A stretch of 64,000 nucleotides of DNA from Bradyrhizobium sp. CCBAU 53338 (GCF_015291665.1 NZ_CP030048.1:3844001-3908000); one strand, 5' to 3'; shown: positions 1-8,348, numbered from the stretch's first letter. Notes: a model not told the origin generated them from the sequence alone. A program made the numbers and translations.

Positions 1-277
1 ATTCGGCAAGCTCCGCGCGGCTGACGTCCTTGACGTAGAAGCCGCGCTGTTCGCGGACCTCCACCAGTCCGTCGGCGGTCAGGCGGTTGAGCGCCTCGCG
101 CAGCGGCGTTTGGCCGGTCTGATAGGCCTCCGTGAGAAATCGCATCTGCAGCTTGCGCGACGGGGCGAGGCGTCCGGACAACAGGTCCTCGCGCAGCCGG
201 TCATAGACATGGCTCGCCTGCGTCGATGGCGCGGGCAGGGGGGATGCTGCAGTCAAGTCCACCGCTCCAGCCTCCAT
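1..277 (-). CDS. GntR-family transcriptional regulator, 3-prime truncated by window edge
   Basis: Reading the minus strand from the ATG at 277 gives about 92 codons that run off the window edge. The visible part is the winged helix-turn-helix of GntR proteins (about residues 20-85), with the family hallmarks VYDRLREDLLSGRL and TPLREALNRLTADGLV followed by VEVREQRGFYV. The C-terminal effector domain (probably FCD) lies outside the window. The gene is divergent from the catabolic genes that start at 459, with an AT-rich gap of about 180 bp between them, so control of that cluster in response to a pathway intermediate is the natural inference. Confidence 0.88.
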   Translation of the reverse strand, partial: MEAGAVDLTAASPLPAPSTQASHVYDRLREDLLSGRLAPSRKLQMRFLTEAYQTGQTPLREALNRLTADGLVEVREQRGFYVKDVSRAELAE

Positions 278-458
278 TGTTCGGTTAGCTCACGGTTCGC
301 CATATATACATCTGCTGATGATTCCCTAAAATCTATAAATTTTTGTTGCCATATCGATTTTGTGTAATAAAAGAGGTTTGTTGGTCGTGAAGGTGCGACC
401 GTGATCAAGAAAGCCGCGCCCGGTCTTCCCGGAGAGTGGCCCGGTGGAGGAGTGCGTC
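278..458. promoter_or_regulatory. Divergent promoter region of the GntR gene and the catabolic cluster
   Basis: This is the AT-rich gap between divergent genes. It holds runs such as CATATATACA near 301 and an inverted repeat GGTCG (383-387) / CGACC (396-400) with an 8-nt spacer. A GntR operator would be expected here, but no motif can be assigned with certainty. Confidence 0.4.
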
Positions 459-1355
459 ATGGCCCGGTTTCCGGTGACAGCGCTGCGCAGCGTCGATCTT
501 GGCACGCCGGATCTGGATCGCTCCGTGCGGTTCTATTGCGACGTGTGGGGTCTCTCACTCGTCACGCAGGCGGCCGGATTCGTTTATCTGCGCGCGACCG
601 GCAGCGACCATCACGTCGTCGCGCTCTATAAGAGTGAGTTGCCGGAGCTCGGTGCGGTCACCTTTCGCGTGGCGCGCGCGGACGATCTCGATTCCATCGC
701 CGCCAAAGCGGGTGCCGAAGGCGCCCGGCTGATCCGTGGTCCAGCTCCCAACGATGCGCCCGATGGCGGCCTGATGATGGCCGTTCGCGTGCCGGAAGGC
801 GGCATCCTGCGCTTCGTTCACGACGATGTCGGTCACGCGCCAGAGCCGTCGCAAGGCGATCGGCCCGAACGGCTCGCCCACGTCAATCTCAACAGCACGG
901 ATGTCGATCGCTCAGCGGCCTTCTACGAACGGGCGCTCGGCTTTCAGCTCTCGGACCGCTCGAAGGCGATGGCGTTCGTCCGCTGCAACAGCGATCACCA
1001 TGCGGTCGTGATCGCCGACGCCGGGGTCAATGGACTCAATCACGTCGCCTTCCTGATGCCGAGCCTCGAAGTGGTGATGCGCGGTTCCGGGCGCATGATC
1101 GACGCGGGCTTTCCGATTGCCTGGGGCGTCGGTCGCCATGGACCCGGCGACAACGTGTTCTCCTACTTCATCGATCCGGTGGGGACCGTGATCGAATACA
1201 CCGCCGAGGTGCTGCAGGTCGACGACGGCTACGTCGTGCGGGGCCCGGATCATTGGGTCTGGCCACCCGGCCGCACCGATCAGTGGGGCATCGCGCCGCC
1301 CAAGGCCGATTGCGTCAAGGCTGCGCAATTGTCCGTTCGCTACGCCGTGCCGTGA
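459..1355 (+). CDS. VOC-family extradiol ring-cleavage dioxygenase
   Basis: Two-domain type I extradiol dioxygenase / glyoxalase fold protein of 298 residues. The ATG at 459 is preferred over an upstream GTG at 444 because GGAGGA lies 6-7 nt before it. The second (catalytic) domain keeps the metal triad: His141 in LAHVNL, His195 in LNHVAF and Glu246 in VIEYTAEV, as in BphC/catechol 2,3-dioxygenase-like Fe(II) enzymes, so activity is likely. Expected reaction: O2-dependent meta cleavage of a dihydroxylated aromatic ring. It overlaps or abuts the FAD hydroxylase gene, which would supply such a substrate, and an FAH-type hydrolase follows. The true substrate cannot be read from the sequence. Confidence 0.85.
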   Translation: MARFPVTALRSVDLGTPDLDRSVRFYCDVWGLSLVTQAAGFVYLRATGSDHHVVALYKSELPELGAVTFRVARADDLDSIAAKAGAEGARLIRGPAPNDAPDGGLMMAVRVPEGGILRFVHDDVGHAPEPSQGDRPERLAHVNLNSTDVDRSAAFYERALGFQLSDRSKAMAFVRCNSDHHAVVIADAGVNGLNHVAFLMPSLEVVMRGSGRMIDAGFPIAWGVGRHGPGDNVFSYFIDPVGTVIEYTAEVLQVDDGYVVRGPDHWVWPPGRTDQWGIAPPKADCVKAAQLSVRYAVP

Positions 1356-1396
1356 CCGCGACGTCCCGTCAACACGCAAACGAGGCTGCGAGGTCA

Positions 1397-2968
1397 GTGT
1401 CCGGTTCGACCAGCGCGAACGAGTTCCAGGTCGTCGTGGTGGGCTTCGGCCCGTCAGGCGCCGTCGCGGCCAGTCTGCTCGGCGCGGAGGGCATCCGATC
1501 GCTGGCCGTCGACCGCGACCGTGCGGTCTACGACAAGCCGCGCGCGATCGCGCTCGATCACGAGATCCTGCGGCTGTTCGACAATCTCGGTGTTGCCGAA
1601 CAGCTGCGCCCTTACATTGCGCCGTTCCCGGCTTCGGAACATTTCGGTGCGCGCGGCCAGTTGATCCGCCGCATCGACATGGTGAGCGAGCCGTATCCGC
1701 TCGGCTACACCCCCACCATGGTCTTCACCCAGCCGCCGGTCGAGGAGATCTTGCGCGCCCATGCGCGGTCCTATCCGTCGGTGGACGTGGAGCTTGGCAC
1801 AGAGCTCCGCAGGATCGAGCAGGCGCCTGATGGCGTGACGCTCGAGCTGCGCGGCGACCGGGGCACGCGCAACCTCACGGCGGACTATATCATCGCCTGC
1901 GACGGCGCATCGAGTTCGGTCCGCCGCCAGCTCGGGATCGGCTTTGACGATCTGGTCTTCGACGAGCCCTGGCTCGTCGTCGACCTCAGGGTCAACGTTT
2001 CTGGTCTTGCGAAGCTGCCGCGCACGGCGGCACAGTTCTGCGATCCGTCACGGCCGACCACCTATATCGTCGGGCCGGGCACGCATCGGCGCTTCGAGAT
2101 CATGCTGCTGCCGGGCGAGGATCCGCGCGCGATGGAGCAGCCCGAGCAGGTCTGGCGGCTTCTGGCGCGCTGGCTCACGCCCGACGATGCGACGCTGTGG
2201 CGGGCGGCGAGCTATCGCTTTCATGCCCTCGTCGCCAGCAAATGGCGCGAGGGGCGCGTCTTCCTCGCCGGCGATGCCGCCCATCAGCAGCCGCCGTTCA
2301 TCGGTCAGGGCATGTGCCAGGGCGTTCGCGATGTCGCCAATCTGGTCTGGAAACTCGCGCGCGTCCTGCGCGGCGACTCCGGCGATGCGCTGCTCGACAC
2401 CTATCAGGACGAGCGCAGTGCTCACGTTCGTGAGCTGACGACGCGCATCAAGGCGATCGGCCACGTCATCTGCGAGCGCGATCCGGAAGCTGCCGCTGCA
2501 CGCGATATCCGCATACTCGCCGAAGGCGGCGGCGAGCCGCGCACCATCACCCGTCAGGAAATAGTGCCGCCGCTCAGCTGTGGCCTGCGTGCCGACGCGC
2601 CGCATGCCACCAATGGCACGCTGTTTCCCCAGCCATGGGTGTTGACTGCAGGCGGCCGGCAATTGCTCGACAGCGCATGCGGTGCCGGATGGCGGCTCGT
2701 TCTGAGGGGCGACAGCGCGTTGGCCCAATCGCGCGACGTGGCGGTACGCGCGGCGGAGATGGGCTTGCGCCGGATCGCCATCGCGAGGGCGGATCGCGAT
2801 GCTGGGGCGGGCGTTTTGCGGGAGGAAAGCGGCGTAGTGACGGACTGGTTCGCGCGCCACGGCTGCGCTGCCGCGATCGTGCGCCCCGATCACTACGTCT
2901 ACGGCGTCGCGGCAGACGAGGCCGACCTCGCGGGGGTGCTCTCGGGTCTCGCGGCACGACTTCAATGA
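1397..2968 (+). CDS. FAD-dependent aromatic hydroxylase (MhpA-like monooxygenase)
   Basis: Flavoprotein monooxygenase of about 523 residues in the 3-(3-hydroxyphenyl)propionate hydroxylase (MhpA)/PheA group. The FAD-binding dinucleotide fold is at residues 11-21 (QVVVVGFGPSG), and the second FAD motif GDAAHQQPPFIGQGM starts at residue 292. The C-terminal 150 residues fit the thioredoxin-like tail of this family. The start is uncertain: GTG at 1397 has GAGG just upstream and puts the FAD motif near the N-terminus, whereas GTG at 1352 would overlap the dioxygenase stop (GTGA) but lacks a clear ribosome site. It probably adds a hydroxyl group to an aromatic ring with NAD(P)H and O2, feeding the neighbouring dioxygenase. 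Confidence 0.87.
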   Translation: MSGSTSANEFQVVVVGFGPSGAVAASLLGAEGIRSLAVDRDRAVYDKPRAIALDHEILRLFDNLGVAEQLRPYIAPFPASEHFGARGQLIRRIDMVSEPYPLGYTPTMVFTQPPVEEILRAHARSYPSVDVELGTELRRIEQAPDGVTLELRGDRGTRNLTADYIIACDGASSSVRRQLGIGFDDLVFDEPWLVVDLRVNVSGLAKLPRTAAQFCDPSRPTTYIVGPGTHRRFEIMLLPGEDPRAMEQPEQVWRLLARWLTPDDATLWRAASYRFHALVASKWREGRVFLAGDAAHQQPPFIGQGMCQGVRDVANLVWKLARVLRGDSGDALLDTYQDERSAHVRELTTRIKAIGHVICERDPEAAAARDIRILAEGGGEPRTITRQEIVPPLSCGLRADAPHATNGTLFPQPWVLTAGGRQLLDSACGAGWRLVLRGDSALAQSRDVAVRAAEMGLRRIAIARADRDAGAGVLREESGVVTDWFARHGCAAAIVRPDHYVYGVAADEADLAGVLSGLAARLQ

Positions 2969-2999
2969 AAACAACAACGACAAGATTCAACAGGGGGAA

Positions 3000-4328
3000 A
3001 TGATGCCATCATCGGCGAGCTTGACGACGGAGCCTGTAGTGCCAGCGCGCGCCTACGCGGTTCTCATCATGTTGTTTCTGTTTCAGACCATCAACTTCTT
3101 CGACAAGCTGGTCTTCGGACTCTCGGCGGTACCGATGATGAAGGAGCTGTCGCTGAGCCCGAAGGAATTCGGCCTCATTGGCAGCAGCTTCTTCCTGCTG
3201 TTCTCGCTCTCGGGCATGGCGGTCGGGTTGTTCGTCGTCGGCCGCTTTCCCGCGAAGTGGATCCTGTTGCTGCTCGCCGCCATCTGGTCGGCGACGCAGC
3301 TTCCGGTGTTCTTCTCGAGCTCCGTCATGGTGCTGGTCGTGTGCCGCATTCTCCTCGGTGCGGGCGAGGGACCGGGCCTGCCGACGGCGCTGCACGCCTG
3401 CTACAACTGGTTTCCCGCCGACAAGCGCAGCGTTCCGAGCGCAGTGGTCCTTCAGGGGATCAGCGTCGGACTTCTGGCCGGTGGCCCGCTGCTGACCTAT
3501 GTGATCCTCAATCACGGCTGGCGCACCGGCTTTCTGGTCTGTGGCCTGCTCGGCATCGCCTGGATGATCGCCTGGAGTGTCATCGGCGGGGAGGGACCTT
3601 ACGCAGCACATGTCGGCCACGATGCGCCGGCTGCTGCGCCGAACGTGCCTGCACGTGTGTTGTGGTGGGATCCGACGGTGATCGGCGTCATCATCATGTC
3701 GACCATGTCGTACTGGATCGTCGGCATTTCCGCGACATGGCTGCCGCCGTTCCTCCAGCTTGGGCTCGGCTACAAGCCGACCGATGTCGGTTGGATCATT
3801 TCGGCCATCTACTTGTTCCAGTCGCCGCTGCTGCTCAGCGGCTCCTGGATCACGCAAGTGCTGCAGCGTCGGGGCTGGAGTCTCCGCGCGTGCCTCGGCA
3901 ATGCCTCGGGTTTCGCGTTGCTGATCGCGGGTTCTGCGCTGCTGCTCAGCATCGTGACCTCGGGTGCACTCCAGCTCGCCTGCGTGGCGATTGCCTTCGC
4001 GGCGCCGAGCCTGACCACGATCTTCGGTCCGGTGGCGCTTGGTGCCGTGGCGCCCGCGGCCCAGCGCGGCCGGCTGATCGTGGTGATCTATTCGGGCAAT
4101 GCGGCATCGGCCCTGTTCTCGAACGCGCTGACCGGATGGATTGTCGGCGAAGCTGGCAGCAACAGCGCGCTCGGCTATGCCCATGCCATGACGTTCACCG
4201 CCGGGATTCTCATTGTCGGCGCGGCTGCCGCGTTTGCACTCATCTTCCCGGAGCGGACCATCGCGCGTTTTGCGAAGACCTCTTCGCCGTCATCTTCAGC
4301 TACCATTCTTCCCGCCACGTCGACCTGA
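3000..4328 (+). CDS. MFS transporter
   Basis: Major facilitator superfamily permease of 442 residues with about 12 hydrophobic segments and the usual charged loop after helix 2 (VGRFPAKW). It is most like the anion:cation symporter / aromatic acid uptake type. The start ATG at 3000 follows GGGGGAA with a short spacer. Its place between the hydroxylase and the FAH hydrolase suggests uptake of the aromatic substrate of this cluster, by inference only. Confidence 0.87.
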   Translation: MMPSSASLTTEPVVPARAYAVLIMLFLFQTINFFDKLVFGLSAVPMMKELSLSPKEFGLIGSSFFLLFSLSGMAVGLFVVGRFPAKWILLLLAAIWSATQLPVFFSSSVMVLVVCRILLGAGEGPGLPTALHACYNWFPADKRSVPSAVVLQGISVGLLAGGPLLTYVILNHGWRTGFLVCGLLGIAWMIAWSVIGGEGPYAAHVGHDAPAAAPNVPARVLWWDPTVIGVIIMSTMSYWIVGISATWLPPFLQLGLGYKPTDVGWIISAIYLFQSPLLLSGSWITQVLQRRGWSLRACLGNASGFALLIAGSALLLSIVTSGALQLACVAIAFAAPSLTTIFGPVALGAVAPAAQRGRLIVVIYSGNAASALFSNALTGWIVGEAGSNSALGYAHAMTFTAGILIVGAAAAFALIFPERTIARFAKTSSPSSSATILPATST

Positions 4329-4357
4329 TCGGCCTCTCTCAACGTCAAGGACACCAC

Positions 4358-5194
4358 ATGAAATTCGCAAGCTTTGTCATCAACAATTCCGCCTCATGGG
4401 GCCTGGTGGAGGGCGACAGCGTGGCCGATCTCGGGAGCCGCTACCCTGACCTGAAAACGGCGATTGCGGCAGGCGGCCTGGCCGAGGCGGCCAAGTCCGC
4501 CGCTGGCGCCAAGCGCCATCCGCTGTCGAACGTCACCTTCCTGCCTGTCATCCCGAACCCGGACAAGATCCTCTGCATCGGGTTGAACTATGAGAACCAT
4601 CGCAAGGAGACCGGACGCACCGAGGTCGAGAATCCCACCGTGTTCGGCCGCTTCGCCAACAGCCAGACCGGCCATCTCACCGACATCATCCGCCCGAAGG
4701 TCTCGACCCAGCTCGACTTCGAGGGTGAGCTCGCGGTCATCATCGGCAAGCCCGGCCGCTACATTCCGCGCAGCGAAGCATGGGGCCATATCGCCGGCTA
4801 TGCCTGCTACAACGAGGGCAGCGTGCGCGACTATCAGCGCCACACCCACCAGTTCACGCCGGGCAAGAATTTTCCAGCAACCGGCGGCTTCGGTCCGTTC
4901 CTGGTGACGCCGGACGAGGTCGGCAATGTCGGTCCGCTGCGCCTGCAGACCCGGCTCAACGGCGAGGTCGTGCAGGACACCACGATCGACCAGATGATCT
5001 TCGATATCCCGCGGCAGATCGAATATTGCTCGCAGTTCACCCGGCTCGAGCCCGGCGACGTCATCGCCACGGGCACGCCGGGCGGCGTCGGCTCCAGGCG
5101 CACCCCGCCGCTCTGGATGAAGGCCGGCGATGTCGTCGAGGTCGAGATCGACAAGGTCGGATGCTTGCGCAACGGGATTGCCGACGAAGCCTGA
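4358..5194 (+). CDS. Fumarylacetoacetate hydrolase (FAH) family protein
   Basis: 278 residues, the usual length for FAHD/2-keto-4-pentenoate hydratase type enzymes. Seen: LCIGLNYENH at 72-81, the acidic metal site FEGEL (Glu122, Glu124), and NEGSVRDYQ at 152-160 where most family members have NDVSxRD, so the third acidic ligand is Glu153 rather than Asp. GKNFPATGGFGPF and GDVIATGTPGGVG complete the fold. In a meta-cleavage route this class hydrates or hydrolyses the ring-fission product. Start ATG 4358 lies 29 nt after the transporter stop. It is the last gene of the cluster. Confidence 0.88.
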   Translation: MKFASFVINNSASWGLVEGDSVADLGSRYPDLKTAIAAGGLAEAAKSAAGAKRHPLSNVTFLPVIPNPDKILCIGLNYENHRKETGRTEVENPTVFGRFANSQTGHLTDIIRPKVSTQLDFEGELAVIIGKPGRYIPRSEAWGHIAGYACYNEGSVRDYQRHTHQFTPGKNFPATGGFGPFLVTPDEVGNVGPLRLQTRLNGEVVQDTTIDQMIFDIPRQIEYCSQFTRLEPGDVIATGTPGGVGSRRTPPLWMKAGDVVEVEIDKVGCLRNGIADEA

Positions 5195-5272
5195 TGTCTG
5201 CACTCGGGCATCGGAACGAAATCAGTGAGAAAATCATTGGAAGGGGAGCGGCAGGACACGGAGTCCTATGGA

Positions 5273-5530
5273 ATGGGTATGCTCGATCCCGGTCGGTTTC
5301 TGGTGTCGTGCTCGCATTGCGAGGCATGGCCGATGGCCGCCAATGTGAAACGCTCGAGCTGGTCGGCGGCGCCGCACGAGGTTCGCTTCGTCTGTCCGCA
5401 CTGCCGCCGCGAAGAGACCGCCGTCGTCTCCGCCTCCGGTGAGCTGACGCCGATCAAGCGCATCGACGCTCCGCCACGTGACGTCAAAGCAGCCTGGGCT
5501 CAGGCCCAGCGGCCAAGAGGGCGAGCATAG
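5273..5530 (+). CDS. Small CxxC zinc-ribbon-like hypothetical protein
   Basis: About 85 residues from the ATG at 5273, which has GGAG 9 nt upstream; a GTG at 5225 in the same frame would add 16 residues. It contains two Cys pairs, SCSHCE and VCPHCRRE, spaced as in a zinc ribbon, so metal binding is likely but the role is unknown. The stop codon TAG lies in the loop of a perfect hairpin that is repeated just downstream. Confidence 0.6.
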   Translation: MGMLDPGRFLVSCSHCEAWPMAANVKRSSWSAAPHEVRFVCPHCRREETAVVSASGELTPIKRIDAPPRDVKAAWAQAQRPRGRA

Positions 5531-5572
5531 CTCGCCCGTCTTGGAATAGAGAGGGCGAGCATAGCTCGCCCG
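5516..5572. repeat. Two direct copies of a 23-bp hairpin element
   Basis: The same 23-bp unit occurs at 5516-5538 and 5550-5572. Each copy is a perfect stem GGGCGAGC / GCTCGCCC around an ATA loop (5519-5537 and 5553-5571). The first copy contains the stop codon of the upstream gene. No T-run follows, so a strong intrinsic terminator is unlikely; a small dispersed repeat or an mRNA-end stabiliser fits better. Confidence 0.7.
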
Positions 5573-5669
5573 GATTGCGCGTTGCCGGACGTCGGCTGCT
5601 GTGTGGTAGGGTGGTCCGCAGGAGATCACCGATGGCCTTCATGATCCTGTCGCCGCATGCGGGACGCGC

Positions 5670-5960
5670 TTGAGCAGCGAGCCTCATTGGCGCGACGACA
5701 TCGCCTCGCTGGTGTTTCCCGTCACCGGCCATGGCGCGATCTGCGCCGTGCACCGCGGCGCCTTCCGGACGCTGCTTGGCACCTCACCCACGCCGGAGGC
5801 CTGCCTCGGCTATTTCCAGCGGTTTGAGTCCGTCTTTCGGGCCGCAGCCAGCGCCAAGATCGCCCGCAGGGGCATTTTGTCCGGGACAAGCCTGCATCTT
5901 ACCAGTCGCGACATCGCCCGGAAGCTGCTAGAAGAGCCGCAAATTGCCAATGGAGAATAG
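5670..5960 (+). CDS. Hypothetical protein (possibly DUF1488-like)
   Basis: 96-residue soluble protein starting at TTG 5670. I do not recognise it with certainty; the length, an early segment AICAVHRGAF and the ending LTSRDIARKLL recall the small DUF1488 family. It ends 3 nt before cbtB and so is probably co-transcribed with it. A 13-codon reading frame (5632-5673) with a strong ribosome site AGGAG ends inside this start (TTG/TGA overlap), suggesting translational coupling. Confidence 0.5.
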   Translation: MSSEPHWRDDIASLVFPVTGHGAICAVHRGAFRTLLGTSPTPEACLGYFQRFESVFRAAASAKIARRGILSGTSLHLTSRDIARKLLEEPQIANGE

Positions 5961-5963
5961 ACC

Positions 5964-6170
5964 ATGAGCCAATCCCAGCTCGCCGACGCCCAGGCCACGA
6001 CTCAGGTCACGCTTCCGGTCGCCGCCGGGCAGGTGGGACGGCTGTCGCAGGCTCTGATGGCCATGGTGCTCGGCGTGTTCGTCGTCGGCATGGTCGGGTT
6101 CTCCCACATCGACGTCGTCCACAACGCCGCTCACGACGTCCGCCACTCGAACGCGTTCCCCTGCCACTAA
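5964..6170 (+). CDS. cbtB: CbtB family cobalt transporter subunit
   Basis: 68-residue protein with one central membrane helix (ALMAMVLGVFVVGMVGF) and a C-terminal His-rich tail (HNAAHDVRHSNAFPCH), the known CbtB layout. CbtB is the small partner of CbtA, proposed to take up cobalt for cobalamin synthesis. It sits 10 nt before cbtA. I looked for a cobalamin riboswitch upstream and did not find one. Confidence 0.88.
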   Translation: MSQSQLADAQATTQVTLPVAAGQVGRLSQALMAMVLGVFVVGMVGFSHIDVVHNAAHDVRHSNAFPCH

Positions 6171-6180
6171 CCTCGTAGGC

Positions 6181-6951
6181 ATGAGCACGTTTCGTTCGAT
6201 CGTCTTCGCGTCGGTCATATCAGGCTTCATCGTCGGTCTCATCGTCACTGTCGTCCAGCAGTTCGGCACCGTCCCCCTGATCCTGAAGGCGGAAGTCTTC
6301 GAGAAGGCGGCCGAGACGCATCGGCATGACGCAGCGCTCGCGGTGCAACCGGCGGCGACCGGGCACGACCACGCCGGCCATGAGCATGGCGCCGGCGACC
6401 ACGACCATGGCGCCGGGGCCTGGGAGCCGCGCGACGGTTTTGAGCGCAACGCCTATACGGCTGCCGCCAACGTCCTGACCGCGATCGGCTTCGCGCTGCT
6501 GCTGGCCGGCTTCTTCGCCGTGCGCAGCGGAACGACCGGTGCGAGCGTGCCCTGGCACGAAGGCCTGCTCTGGGGCCTCGCCGGCTTTGCCGTCTTTACG
6601 CTGGCGCCTGGCCTCGGCCTGCCGCCGGAGCTGCCCGGCGTGCCCTCGGCGCCGCTGCTGTCGCGGCAGATCTGGTGGCTCGCCGCCGTGCTGGCGACAT
6701 CAGGAGGGCTCGCTTTGATCGCCTTCCGCCGCACGGTGCCGGCGGCAATATCGGGCGTGATCCTGCTGACCTTGCCGCATCTGATCGGTGCGCCGGAGCT
6801 CGCCAATATCGAGACCAACGTGCCGTCGTCGCTGACGCATCAGTTCGTCACCGCGGTGACGGTGACGAGCCTGGTGTTCTGGACGCTGCTGGGCGGTCTG
6901 ACCAGCACCGTGTTTGCGCGTTTTGATCGCAGCGCGGAGCAGCGCGCTTAA
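6181..6951 (+). CDS. cbtA: CbtA family cobalt transporter
   Basis: 256 residues with about five membrane helices: an N-terminal one (about 7-25), a His-rich extracytoplasmic loop (GHDHAGHEHGAGDHDHG near residue 61), then four more. This matches CbtA, the integral membrane part of the proposed CbtAB cobalt uptake system. It follows cbtB directly and converges with rcnA, a cobalt/nickel exporter gene, so both directions of metal traffic are encoded side by side. Confidence 0.88.
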   Translation: MSTFRSIVFASVISGFIVGLIVTVVQQFGTVPLILKAEVFEKAAETHRHDAALAVQPAATGHDHAGHEHGAGDHDHGAGAWEPRDGFERNAYTAAANVLTAIGFALLLAGFFAVRSGTTGASVPWHEGLLWGLAGFAVFTLAPGLGLPPELPGVPSAPLLSRQIWWLAAVLATSGGLALIAFRRTVPAAISGVILLTLPHLIGAPELANIETNVPSSLTHQFVTAVTVTSLVFWTLLGGLTSTVFARFDRSAEQRA

Positions 6952-6988
6952 TACGCGCCTGCGACCCGTTCCGGGCGTCAGTCGTCGC

Positions 6989-8056
6989 TCACAACATCAG
7001 TTCGTGCAGCCCCGTCCAGCCGGTGTAGAGGCCGACGAAGACGATCAGGGCCGCCGAGACGTAGGGCGCGCGGTGCGCGTAGCGGGTGAAGCCGCCCCAG
7101 TGACGCTCGACGTGTCGCAGGCTGAGGGCTGCGAGAACGCCGGCCGACACCATCGTGATCGCGAGCCCGATGCCGAAGGACAGCACCAGGACGAAGCCGA
7201 GGCTGAACTGCTTCAGCTGAATGCAGAGCAACAGCACGGTGATGGCGGCGGGGCAGGGGATCAGTCCGCCGGAGAGGCCGAACAGCACGATCTGCGCCGT
7301 CGTGACCGTGCGCCCTGCGAAGCGCTTGCGGATGTCGGCGGCATGGGCACGCGCGTGCGCGTCGTCCTCGTCGCCGAGATCGATATGGTCGTGATCGTGC
7401 TCTTCGAAGATGATCTCGACGGCGTCCGCGCCCAGGGTCACGCGCGCCTTGAACGCATGCGGCTCGGGGATCTCGTCGATGCTTTCGAGATATCCGTCCC
7501 GGGCGGCAAACGCGAAGGTCTGCTCCGCGCCGTCCTCGCGGATCGTGGTCACCTTGACGTCGCCGGCAGAGGGAAGCGCATCGCCTTCGCTCCGGATCCG
7601 CCAGCGCGGCGGCACGCCGTCCTCGAACACTTCCAGCGACAACGACGACCCGGCGAGGGACATGGACTGCGGCTCGTCGTGATGATGATGGTCGTGCTCG
7701 TGTTCGTGGTTCTGATCCCGCCAGGTGCGCCAGACCATCCAGCCGGCGATGCCGACGATGATGACCGCGGACACCAGTTGCAGATACGCCTCGCTGCGTT
7801 CCCCGGACAGTTCCTGGCCGAAATACAACCCCGCGAGCGCGACAGCCCAGACGATCGCGGTGTGGGAGACGGTCGCCGACAGGCCGAGCAGCACGGCCTG
7901 GAACACGGTGCCCCGCACCGCGATGATGAAAGCGGCCATCATGGTCTTGGAGTGGCCGGGCTCGAGCCCGTGTAGCGCGCCGAGCAGGATGGCGCTGGGT
8001 ACGAACAGCCACGCGTTCGCGCTGCTCTGCTGGAGCAGGTGAGACAGGTCGGTCAT
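6989..8056 (-). CDS. rcnA: Nickel/cobalt efflux transporter RcnA (NicO family)
   Basis: 355 residues with six or so membrane helices in two blocks. The N-terminal block carries GALHGLEPGHSKTMM; the central soluble region has two His/Asp-rich stretches (HEHEHDHHHHDE and EEHDHDHIDLGDEDD) typical of metal-binding loops. This is the RcnA/NicO exporter family, which expels Ni(II) and Co(II). It lies 4 nt downstream of rcnR on the same strand, so the two form a repressor-transporter operon. Confidence 0.9.
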   Translation of the reverse strand: MTDLSHLLQQSSANAWLFVPSAILLGALHGLEPGHSKTMMAAFIIAVRGTVFQAVLLGLSATVSHTAIVWAVALAGLYFGQELSGERSEAYLQLVSAVIIVGIAGWMVWRTWRDQNHEHEHDHHHHDEPQSMSLAGSSLSLEVFEDGVPPRWRIRSEGDALPSAGDVKVTTIREDGAEQTFAFAARDGYLESIDEIPEPHAFKARVTLGADAVEIIFEEHDHDHIDLGDEDDAHARAHAADIRKRFAGRTVTTAQIVLFGLSGGLIPCPAAITVLLLCIQLKQFSLGFVLVLSFGIGLAITMVSAGVLAALSLRHVERHWGGFTRYAHRAPYVSAALIVFVGLYTGWTGLHELML

Positions 8057-8060
8057 CTCT

Positions 8061-8339
8061 TCACTTCAAATAGGTTCGGACGACGTCGATCAGGTCGGCG
8101 GCGCCCTTGGCCTTTTCCGGATCCTTCTCGTGCGCGGGATCCACGACATGATGGCGGATATGGTCTTCCAGCAGTTCGGTGGTGAGGCCGCTGATCGCGC
8201 CCTTCACCGAAGCCACCAGCATCAGCACGTCGGCGCAGCCGATCTCCGACTCCAGCGCGCGTTCGACGGCCTCGAGCTGCCCCTTGATGCGCCGGACGCG
8301 GCCGATGAGCTTCGACTTGTGCTTGATCGTGTGTGACAT
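8061..8339 (-). CDS. rcnR: Ni/Co-responsive repressor of the RcnR/FrmR/CsoR family
   Basis: 92 residues, all-helical. The four ligands known for E. coli RcnR, His3, Cys35, His60 and His64, are all present at exactly these positions, which separates it from CsoR (Cu) and FrmR (formaldehyde) members. Metal binding should release DNA and switch on the operon. It is the first gene of rcnR-rcnA, with a G-tract palindrome just upstream of its start. Confidence 0.92.
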   Translation of the reverse strand: MSHTIKHKSKLIGRVRRIKGQLEAVERALESEIGCADVLMLVASVKGAISGLTTELLEDHIRHHVVDPAHEKDPEKAKGAADLIDVVRTYLK

Positions 8340-8348
8340 CAGGGTAAG

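Noticed and set aside
3257-4357. N-terminal extension of the FAH hydrolase over the transporter gene
   Set aside because: The frame stays open opposite and within the MFS gene but the translation is Arg/His-rich; the ATG at 4358 begins the conserved domain.
5560-5670. Cobalamin riboswitch upstream of the cbtB-cbtA unit
   Set aside because: A CAGGAGA string is present, but the B12-box context and the conserved upstream core were not found.
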